Assembly (NCBI GenBank): GCA_016926765.1
Contig: JAFGNY010000284.1
Span: forward strand, 1-5,877
Origin: Bacteroidales bacterium
GTDB taxonomy: Bacteria > Bacteroidota > Bacteroidia > Bacteroidales > FEN-979
Direction of reading: 5' to 3'
Length of the DNA stretch: 5,877 nt
Part shown: positions 1-5,446 of the stretch, piece by piece
Layout: each line of letters starts with the position of its first letter
How positions within the stretch are numbered: the first letter of the stretch is position 1
Notes under the pieces: model-generated
Told to the model about the DNA's origin: nothing
Seen by the model: only the letters and a program-made list of their open reading frames with translations
Databases searched by the model: none
Program-made: the position numbers and the translations under genes

Positions 1-1
1 G

Positions 2-1681
2 GATGTCGCTCCACTGATCACTACCCGCTGGAACCAGAGTCCGTGGTACAATGAGATGTGTCCGGCCGACCCGGCCGGCCCGGGAGGGCACTGTGTTGCC
101 GGATGTGTGCCGGTTTGCATGGCCCAGGTCATGTATTATTTCCGCTGGCCCGAAACAGGCGCCGGATCTTATACCTACACCGAGCCGAATTACGGAGTGC
201 TGACGGCCGACTTCGGAGCCACCACCTATCAGTGGAACGAAATGACCAATAGCATCACCCGAAGCAATCCGGCTGTCGCAGAGCTGATCTATCACCTGGG
301 GGTCTCGTGCGATCTGCAGTACGGCCCTTCCGGATCAGGCATGTACAACCACAAAGCCGCCTATTCGCTCCGGACATTTTTCAAGTATTCTCCCGAAACA
401 CAATACCTCTTCCGCGACAGTACCACCCTGAACTGGGACAGCGTGCTGATCGTCCATCTCGACAAAAAAATCCCGATGTACTATGCCGGATGGTCGGATC
501 CGAATGTCTCGGGCCATGCCTTTGTATGCGACGGATACCAGGATTCCTGCTTTTTTCATTTCAACTTCGGATGGGGTGGAAGCAGCGACGGCTACTTCTA
601 CACCAGCGACCTGACCCCCGGAGGCAACAATTTTAACCTGGCCCAGGAGGTGGTCATCAACTGCTTCCCCGACACGGTCAACTATTCCTACCCTGTTCAG
701 TGTGCGGGAGAGGTGGGGTTCACTAAGATGTTGGGTTCGTTTGAAGACGGGAGCGGCCCCAATTACAACTACCTTTCTGATGCCGGCTGCAGCTGGCTGA
801 TCAATCCACAAAGTGTTACCGACTCCGTTTCCAGCATCACGCTCGAATTCGACCGGTTCGCCACCAATACCGTTGACCTCGTTTCGGTATATGACGGCTC
901 CACGGCGGACGATCCTCTCCTGGGAAGCTTCTCCGGGAATGAGACACCTTCCGTGATTACCTCTTCGGGAAGCAGCATGCTGATCACTTTTCAAGCCGAC
1001 GGAATTCAGCCTACCGAAAATGGCTTCCTGGCTCATTACAAAGCCAACCAACCGGTGTGGTGTTCGGGAACCACTGCCATCAAAGCCGACACAGCGGAAT
1101 TCTCGGATGGCAGTCTCCAGTTCAACTACTACAACAACGCCCTCTGCAAATGGAAAGTAGAAACAGAATCGGGCGACCCTCTCACCATCTACTTTGACTC
1201 GTTTGATACAGAGGCTGACCATGATTTCCTGACCATATATGACCTCGAAACAGGTGACACGCTGGTACGTCTCTCCGGGGCCTATCTTCCCGGCAACCTT
1301 CCTGATTCGGTGACAGCGCCCGGCGGAAAGATGTTTTTAGTCTTTACCACCAACAGCACCATTACAGCCGACGGATGGAAGATCCATTATCCGAAGAGGT
1401 CCAATATCGGCATGGAGGATCAGAACGGCCTCAGCCACCTGCAACTTTTCCCCAACCCCTCGTCAGATCTGGTGAACATCCGATTCATCTCAACCAAGGC
1501 ATCCCCGGTTCAGTTGATCATTTCTGCCTCAGACGGACGAATCCTCCGTGAAACCACGTGGCAGACAAAAGCAGGAAGAAACAGCGGGGAAATTGACGTA
1601 CACGAGCTGCAACCAGGGATCTACCTGGTCAGGTTAACATCCGGCCAGGGAACATCTGTTAAAAAACTGGTGGTTCAATAA
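2..1681 (+). CDS. Secreted C10 (streptopain-like) cysteine peptidase with two CUB-like domains and T9SS tail; 5' partial
   Basis: The frame is open to the left window edge, so the start, signal peptide and propeptide lie outside. The sequence before the first ATG (56) still aligns with the downstream paralogue (DVAP, then WNQ), so that ATG is internal. The visible 559 residues hold a C10 catalytic domain (about 1-221), two CUB-like beta-sandwich domains (about 234-348 and 354-464, each with a Cys pair) and a type A T9SS sorting domain (about 478-559, with FPNPSS, GIYLVRL and KKLVV). The predicted catalytic Cys is residue 35 in AGCVPVC (codon 104-106). The His is residue 172 in GHAFVCDGY (codon 515-517), and the Asn lies in HFNFGWGG (codon 563-565). 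The family normally has Trp after this Asn; here it is Phe. By homology it is an exported endopeptidase that reaches the surface through T9SS. It is 50 bp upstream of a complete paralogue and probably shares its transcript. The family call is firm; full activity is less certain. Confidence 0.93.
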   Translation, partial: DVAPLITTRWNQSPWYNEMCPADPAGPGGHCVAGCVPVCMAQVMYYFRWPETGAGSYTYTEPNYGVLTADFGATTYQWNEMTNSITRSNPAVAELIYHLGVSCDLQYGPSGSGMYNHKAAYSLRTFFKYSPETQYLFRDSTTLNWDSVLIVHLDKKIPMYYAGWSDPNVSGHAFVCDGYQDSCFFHFNFGWGGSSDGYFYTSDLTPGGNNFNLAQEVVINCFPDTVNYSYPVQCAGEVGFTKMLGSFEDGSGPNYNYLSDAGCSWLINPQSVTDSVSSITLEFDRFATNTVDLVSVYDGSTADDPLLGSFSGNETPSVITSSGSSMLITFQADGIQPTENGFLAHYKANQPVWCSGTTAIKADTAEFSDGSLQFNYYNNALCKWKVETESGDPLTIYFDSFDTEADHDFLTIYDLETGDTLVRLSGAYLPGNLPDSVTAPGGKMFLVFTTNSTITADGWKIHYPKRSNIGMEDQNGLSHLQLFPNPSSDLVNIRFISTKASPVQLIISASDGRILRETTWQTKAGRNSGEIDVHELQPGIYLVRLTSGQGTSVKKLVVQ

Positions 1682-1691
1682 GGATGAAAGA

Positions 1692-1705
1692 CGAAATACG
1701 AAATA
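1692..1705 (+). repeat. CGAAATA heptamer, two tandem copies, upstream of protease start
   Basis: Two perfect copies of CGAAATA sit in the 50-bp gap between the two protease genes, 26 bp before the second gene's start. The same 15-base core (ACGAAATACGAAATA) occurs in inverted orientation at 5424-5438. The repeat supports the view that 1682-1731 is non-coding. Confidence 0.7.
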
Positions 1706-1731
1706 CAGCTATCCAATCCAAAAAAAATTTT

Positions 1732-3855
1732 ATGAAACATCTCATTACGCTTCTCTTAACCCTTTCTCTGTTTACCGCTTCTGCGGCTAAAGTGAGTCTC
1801 GAACAGGCGATGCTGGTTGGCAAAAACTTTTTCGTTGAACAGACGAACCGGCACAACCCGGTTGATTACAACCAACTGAATATCCGCGGAACCCTGAGTG
1901 AATTTTACCAGGGAGAAATTGCATACTATGCCCTGAATTTTGACCAGGGAGGATGGGTAGTCGTTTCTTCAGAAGATGCCGTTGTACCGGTGCTAGCCTA
2001 CTCGTTTGATGGGATGTACAGTCGGGCTGACCAGCCTCCGCAGTTTATCAGCTGGATGGAGGGTTATGCCAGGCAGATTGCCTGGTTGAGGGAACACGAT
2101 GACATAGCAACGGAAGAGGTTGCAGCCATTTGGAACCGCCTATCCACAATGGATCCGGCAACGCTTGACCTCTTCCAGGATAGCCGCGATGTGGCACCGA
2201 TGCTAACCTCCACCTGGAATCAGGGAAGTCCCTACAATTTTCTTTGTCCGGCCGATGCTGCCGGTCCGGGCGGACACGTATATGCCGGATGTGTAGCCAC
2301 AGCCATGGCACAAGTCCTCTACTATTACCGCTGGCCGGTGACGGGTAACGGACAGCATTGTTACAATCCTTCGGGTTATCCGCAGCAGTGTGCTGATTTT
2401 ACCAACACCACCTATCCATGGAACGAGATGGTCAACAGTACCTCATCGAAAGATACGGCGATGGCCTTGATTCAGTGGCACTGTGGCATTGCCGTCAACA
2501 TGATGTACAGCCCCGGAGGATCAGGTGCATACAGTGAAGATGCTGCTGCCGCTTTGCGCACCTACTTCAAATACCATCCCAACACGGTATTACTCTATAA
2601 AGAAAATTATACCGAAGAGCAATGGGCCGATATCCTCATCGCCAACCTCGATGCCCGGCGCCCGATGTACTACCATGGGTTTGGAAGTGGCGGCCATGCA
2701 TTCAACGTAGATGGATACCAGGGCTCCGATTATTTTCACTTCAACTGGGGGTGGGGCGGATCCTATAACGGCTATTATTACCTCACAAACCTGAATCCCG
2801 GCGGAAGTAACTTTACCGAAGGCCAGGGAGCGATCGTTAACATTTACCCCGATACCCTCTCCTACACCTACCCTGCTTATTGTTCAGGACAAACCACTCT
2901 ATCCCGGCTGAAAGGGACCTTCGATGACGGCAGTTGCCCGGAGAACTACCAGGAGAATTCAGATTGTTCGTGGCTGATCTCCCCGCAAAGCAATTCCGAT
3001 TCAGTGGTCTCCATCACCATCTCCTTTCAGCGGTTCAGCACCGAGCTGAATACCGACATCGTAACGATCTATGAAGGGGCAACACCCGATGGCGATATCC
3101 TTGCACAATATTCAGGCAATGACATTCCGGCGTCAGTGACAGTGGAAGGAAGCGAGGCTCTGGTTACCTTTACCAGCAATGAGAATACAAATGAGCCCGG
3201 TTGGTTTGCCAGCTATACTTCAGAGACGATGGACTGGTGCAGCGGGATCACCACCTATACCGAACCCCAGGGAAGTCTCAGCGACGGGAGCTTTGACTAC
3301 CAGTATAAGAATAACGCCATGTGCCGCTGGAAAATCATCCCGAATGGAGACGGTCCACTCACACTTACTTTCTCGTCATTCCGTACCGAATCGGATTATG
3401 ATATCCTGCGGATTTATGATCTGGGATCGGAAACCCTGATTGCCACCTGTTCAGGGATCTATTCAGGCTCCGATGTCCCGCCACCCGTGGTTGCCCAAAG
3501 CGGTCAGATGTTCCTGATCTTCTCGACCAACAGCTCTGAAACAGAAGCCGGTTGGGAGGCTCACTATACAACCTATCCTGTTGCGCTCGAGGAAAACCCT
3601 TCAGAGACTTCTGTTGCCATTTACCCCAATCCTGCAAAAAATCTCGTCAATGTCGAGGTCCAAGGTTTCCGCTCTCAGGAATTGAAGCTGGAATTGACAG
3701 ATGTTAACGGTAAGATGAACCGGTCGGTCAAACTGGATGTAAAGGATGGCGTTAGCCATGAACAACTCGACGTCAGTTCGCTGCCTGCCGGAGTTTATTT
3801 TCTGAGGATAACCGGAAACGAGGGAACCCTTGTCAGGAAACTGATCCTCGAATAA
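1732..3855 (+). CDS. Secreted C10 (streptopain-like) cysteine peptidase with two CUB-like domains and T9SS sorting domain
   Basis: This is a complete 707-residue preproprotein. I chose the ATG at 1732 over the in-frame ATG at 1684 because it gives a clean Sec signal peptide (MKHLITLLLTLSLFTASAA, cut near residue 19). The earlier start would add 16 residues encoded by a repeat-bearing intergenic stretch. In order: an Spi/propeptide-like region (about 20-150, including GGWVVVSSEDAVVPVLAYS), a C10 catalytic domain (about 155-375), CUB-like domains (about 384-498 and 503-613) and a T9SS type A tail (about 621-707, with YPNPAKN, GVYFLRI and RKLILE). Catalytic residues follow the family: Cys187 in AGCVATAMAQ (codon 2290-2292), His322 in GGHAFNVDGY (2695-2697), and Asn338 with Trp339 in HFNWGWGG (2743-2748). 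As in streptopain and interpain, the propeptide should block the active site until cleaved. The gene ends in a double stop (TAA TGA). It should be a catalytically competent surface or secreted protease; the substrate is unknown. Confidence 0.95.
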   Translation: MKHLITLLLTLSLFTASAAKVSLEQAMLVGKNFFVEQTNRHNPVDYNQLNIRGTLSEFYQGEIAYYALNFDQGGWVVVSSEDAVVPVLAYSFDGMYSRADQPPQFISWMEGYARQIAWLREHDDIATEEVAAIWNRLSTMDPATLDLFQDSRDVAPMLTSTWNQGSPYNFLCPADAAGPGGHVYAGCVATAMAQVLYYYRWPVTGNGQHCYNPSGYPQQCADFTNTTYPWNEMVNSTSSKDTAMALIQWHCGIAVNMMYSPGGSGAYSEDAAAALRTYFKYHPNTVLLYKENYTEEQWADILIANLDARRPMYYHGFGSGGHAFNVDGYQGSDYFHFNWGWGGSYNGYYYLTNLNPGGSNFTEGQGAIVNIYPDTLSYTYPAYCSGQTTLSRLKGTFDDGSCPENYQENSDCSWLISPQSNSDSVVSITISFQRFSTELNTDIVTIYEGATPDGDILAQYSGNDIPASVTVEGSEALVTFTSNENTNEPGWFASYTSETMDWCSGITTYTEPQGSLSDGSFDYQYKNNAMCRWKIIPNGDGPLTLTFSSFRTESDYDILRIYDLGSETLIATCSGIYSGSDVPPPVVAQSGQMFLIFSTNSSETEAGWEAHYTTYPVALEENPSETSVAIYPNPAKNLVNVEVQGFRSQELKLELTDVNGKMNRSVKLDVKDGVSHEQLDVSSLPAGVYFLRITGNEGTLVRKLILE

Positions 3856-3867
3856 TGATTTTTCAAG

Positions 3868-3886
3868 CCTGAAATTAATTTTCAGG
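3868..3886. terminator. Weak hairpin between convergent genes, possible bidirectional terminator
   Basis: A perfect 7-bp stem (CCTGAAA with TTTCAGG) and a 5-base loop lie 12 bp after the protease stop codon and 7 bp beyond the stop of the convergent zinc-ribbon gene. The position suits shared termination. However, the stem is AT-rich and no run of T follows directly on either strand, so the call is tentative. Confidence 0.35.
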
Positions 3887-3893
3887 TAGTCTA

Positions 3894-4301
3894 CTATTCA
3901 GGTGTATAAAGGATATCAATTTCTCCTTTGTTTTCCAGGCACTCCATGAGCTTGTTTTTAAGCTTCCAGCATGTCATTTGTCTGATTTCCAGATGACGGG
4001 AGAGTTCATAGGAGGATATTTTCGGATCTGAGCAAACCATATAAACCATTTTGAATGCTTCTGTGATAGGAAGATGGCATCGGTGGAAAATGGTGTTGGC
4101 TGTGGCTGACTCTTCGCTTTTACACCGTGTACAACGCCTTGAATAAGGCGTTTTCCCCTTGCAGTAGTTTGTATGGCCGCATTTTTTACAAACAAACCCT
4201 TTTGCCCACTTTTGTTCGGAAAGAAACTGTAGACACTCGTCGTCCGTAGCAAAGTGAGTTGAAAACATCTCAACATTCAGAGTCTGGAAAAACTGTTTCA
4301 T
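3894..4301 (-). CDS. Stand-alone zinc-ribbon protein resembling the N-terminus of IS1595-type transposases
   Basis: The protein has 135 residues from the ATG at 4301. A longer reading from a TTG at 4325 is unlikely because that codon lies inside the probable -7 promoter element. Residues 38-60 form a zinc ribbon (CKKC then CTRC; ligands Cys38, Cys41, Cys57, Cys60). It is followed by the motif SATANTIFHRCHLPITEAFK and a helical region with a likely helix-turn-helix (about 94-118, ISSYELSRHLEIRQ). This matches the N-terminal DNA-binding part of IS1595/ISXO2-like transposases, which usually run to about 300 residues with a DDE domain. Here the protein ends with GEIDILYTPE, at the point where the DDE domain would begin, and no DDE coding sequence follows in the 38 bp before the convergent protease gene. 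No terminal inverted repeats were found. It may be a truncated transposase or a domesticated DNA-binding protein. It cannot transpose DNA alone, as judged by the missing domain. Confidence 0.85.
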   Translation of the reverse strand: MKQFFQTLNVEMFSTHFATDDECLQFLSEQKWAKGFVCKKCGHTNYCKGKTPYSRRCTRCKSEESATANTIFHRCHLPITEAFKMVYMVCSDPKISSYELSRHLEIRQMTCWKLKNKLMECLENKGEIDILYTPE

Positions 4302-4322
4302 GATGTGAAGTAAAATTCTTTG

Positions 4323-4330
4323 CAAAAATA
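4323..4330 (-). promoter_or_regulatory. Bacteroidota -7 element for the zinc-ribbon gene
   Basis: Read on the minus strand the bases are TATTTTTG, a perfect match to TAnnTTTG, 21 bp upstream of the ATG at 4301. This predicts a short leader of about 15 bases. I see no convincing TTTG -33 element. The run of T around it raises the chance of a random match. Confidence 0.5.
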
Positions 4331-4373
4331 AAAAAAATAGTGATAGTTATGCGATTTATAATAAAAAATGATT

Positions 4374-4381
4374 TATCTTTG
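4374..4381 (+). promoter_or_regulatory. Bacteroidota -7 element for the thioredoxin pair
   Basis: TATCTTTG matches TAnnTTTG perfectly and ends 24 bp before the start codon at 4406. A TATG at 4348-4351, 22 bp upstream, is a weak candidate -33 element. It probably drives both thioredoxin genes, since no other promoter is evident between them. Confidence 0.55.
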
Positions 4382-4405
4382 CAGCGTCATTTAAAAACGA
4401 AAACT

Positions 4406-4903
4406 ATGAAAAAATATTCAATTCTGATAGGGTTTGCCCTTGTTTTGAGCCTGACAGCATGCAGCAGCAACGATGGGAACAAGAGTTCCAATACCACCGC
4501 ACGGTTGGAAGCCAGTAGTGACGGTAACCTTACGGATGAGGGGAAAGTGATGCATCTGAACGCAGAGCAGTTTAAAAATCTGGTATGGGATTACAGCAAA
4601 AATGCCGACACATGGGTTTTCAAGGGAGATCTCCCAGTCATCATCGACTTCTATGCCGACTGGTGCCGTCCCTGTAAAATGGTGGCCCCTATTATGGACG
4701 AGCTGGCTGCAGAGTACAAAGGCAAGATCCGGATTTACAAAATCGATACCGATAAGGAAAAGGAGCTTGCCCAGGTGTTTAACATCCGGTCGATCCCGGC
4801 AGTGCTGTTTGTTCCCAAGGATGGAAAACCTCAGATGTCGGTAGGCGCCCTCCCAAAACCCACATTTATCACTGCTATCACCGATGTCCTGATGGTGAAA
4901 TAA
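4406..4903 (+). CDS. Thioredoxin-fold lipoprotein with CRPC active site
   Basis: The ATG at 4406 gives a 165-residue protein with a lipoprotein signal peptide. It has a positively charged start (MKK), a hydrophobic stretch and the lipobox LTAC, so Cys19 would be lipidated. A GTG start at 4340 would put 22 non-signal residues in front and lie upstream of the predicted promoter, so I reject it. After a Ser/Asn-rich linker (about 20-45) comes a thioredoxin domain (about 48-163). It has WCRPC at 86-90 and the cis-proline loop RSIPAV with Pro131. Classical thioredoxin has CGPC; here Gly is replaced by Arg. The residues after Cys19 (SSNDG) are not a strong surface-export signal, so an outer-membrane protein facing the periplasm is most likely. 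By homology it reduces or isomerises disulfides in envelope proteins. More than half of the domain matches the adjacent cytoplasmic thioredoxin by eye, which points to tandem duplication followed by acquisition of a signal peptide. Confidence 0.92.
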   Translation: MKKYSILIGFALVLSLTACSSNDGNKSSNTTARLEASSDGNLTDEGKVMHLNAEQFKNLVWDYSKNADTWVFKGDLPVIIDFYADWCRPCKMVAPIMDELAAEYKGKIRIYKIDTDKEKELAQVFNIRSIPAVLFVPKDGKPQMSVGALPKPTFITAITDVLMVK

Positions 4904-4907
4904 CTTT

Positions 4908-4929
4908 CATGACCTCATGACCTCATGAC
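4908..4929 (+). repeat. 8-bp tandem repeat CATGACCT, 2.75 copies
   Basis: Two full copies of CATGACCT plus CATGAC lie just after the stop codon of the thioredoxin lipoprotein gene, within the 64-bp gap before trxA. Each copy carries the palindrome TCATGA except that the first is preceded by T from the flank. The rest of the gap is A-rich, as is common before Bacteroidota start codons. Confidence 0.8.
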
Positions 4930-4967
4930 AAAAACAAGACAAATAAAAACAATCAAATTAATACGTT

Positions 4968-5333
4968 ATGGCACTTGAACATTTAACAAAAGAGACCTTT
5001 TTTGAAAAGGTTTTCAATTTCGAAACAAATAAGGACTGGAAATTTGAGGGGAAATTACCCTGTATCATCGATTTCTATGCCGATTGGTGCGGCCCCTGTA
5101 AAATGGTGGCTCCAATCCTGGAAGAACTTTCGAAAGAGTACGACGGAAAGATCAATATTTACAAAGTTGACACCGAAGACCAGCAGGAACTTGCAGGTGC
5201 GTTTGGTATCCGGAGCATTCCTTCCATGCTGTTCTGCCCGCAGGAGGGTCAGCCTCAGATGGCTGTCGGAGCTCTTCCTAAAGATTCACTCATAAAAGCA
5301 ATTGATGACGTTTTGTTGAAAGCAAAAAACTAA
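4968..5333 (+). CDS. trxA: Thioredoxin (cytoplasmic)
   Basis: This is a 121-residue single-domain thioredoxin without a signal peptide. The active site WCGPC is at residues 40-44 within FYADWCGPCKMVAP, and the cis-proline is Pro85 in RSIPSM. The length is slightly above the 105-110 residues of classical thioredoxin because of a longer N-terminus. Two further cysteines (Cys32 and Cys90) lie outside the active site. Thioredoxins reduce protein disulfides in the cytoplasm and are recharged by thioredoxin reductase, which is not in this window. The start ATG at 4968 has an A-rich leader with no clear Shine-Dalgarno site. The gene sits 64 bp after the lipoprotein paralogue, without its own visible promoter, and is closed by a strong terminator, so the two form a probable bicistronic unit. 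Bacteroidota often carry several thioredoxins, so whether this is the main housekeeping copy is uncertain. Confidence 0.95.
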   Translation: MALEHLTKETFFEKVFNFETNKDWKFEGKLPCIIDFYADWCGPCKMVAPILEELSKEYDGKINIYKVDTEDQQELAGAFGIRSIPSMLFCPQEGQPQMAVGALPKDSLIKAIDDVLLKAKN

Positions 5334-5358
5334 CCCTACCTTACATAGCTGCTTTTAG

Positions 5359-5394
5359 CCGCTGCGGAACCTCGTTCTGCGGCGGTTTTTTTTT
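5359..5394 (+). terminator. Strong intrinsic terminator after trxA
   Basis: A 12-bp GC-rich stem (5359-5370 with 5374-5385, including two G-U pairs) closes a 3-base CTC loop and is followed by nine T. It begins 26 bp after the trxA stop codon and should separate the thioredoxin unit from the WbqC-family gene. Confidence 0.93.
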
Positions 5395-5423
5395 CTTAAT
5401 TTCGATGCCTAATACTGAATGGC

Positions 5424-5444
5424 TATTTCGTATTTCGTATTTCC
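5424..5444 (+). repeat. TATTTCG heptamer, three tandem copies, directly upstream of a start codon
   Basis: There are two perfect copies of TATTTCG and a third ending in C in place of G. They finish two bases before the ATG at 5447. The reverse complement is the CGAAATA repeat at 1692-1705. Because the array fills the space where translation signals would lie, it could influence expression of the WbqC-family gene. Confidence 0.7.
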
Positions 5445-5446
5445 TT

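Noticed and set aside
335..1222. Long open frame of 295 codons on the minus strand
   Set aside because: It lies wholly antisense to the first protease, shows no recognisable domain or signal peptide, and has no promoter or leader of its own. The plus-strand reading is clearly a known family.
1684..1731. N-terminal extension of the second protease from ATG 1684
   Set aside because: It would put 16 charged residues before a clean signal peptide and is encoded by the heptamer repeat region, only 2 bp after the preceding stop.
3365..3637. Minus-strand open frame of 90 codons inside the second protease
   Set aside because: It is a shadow of the CUB domain and tail coding sequence, with no recognisable family and no leader.
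3854..4374. AATGATTT direct repeats (3854-3861 and 4367-4374) flanking the zinc-ribbon gene, as an 8-bp target duplication of an IS1595-type element
   Set aside because: Eight bases fits that family's duplication size, but the word is AT-rich and one copy overlaps a stop codon. The sequences just inside the repeats do not form inverted repeats, and no DDE domain is present, so chance is likelier.
4340..4405. GTG start at 4340 for the thioredoxin lipoprotein
   Set aside because: It lies upstream of the predicted -7 element and would bury the lipoprotein signal peptide.
4901..4908. TAACTTTC as a promoter for trxA
   Set aside because: It mismatches the TAnnTTTG consensus at the last base and overlaps the upstream stop codon. 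Co-transcription with the upstream thioredoxin gene is simpler.
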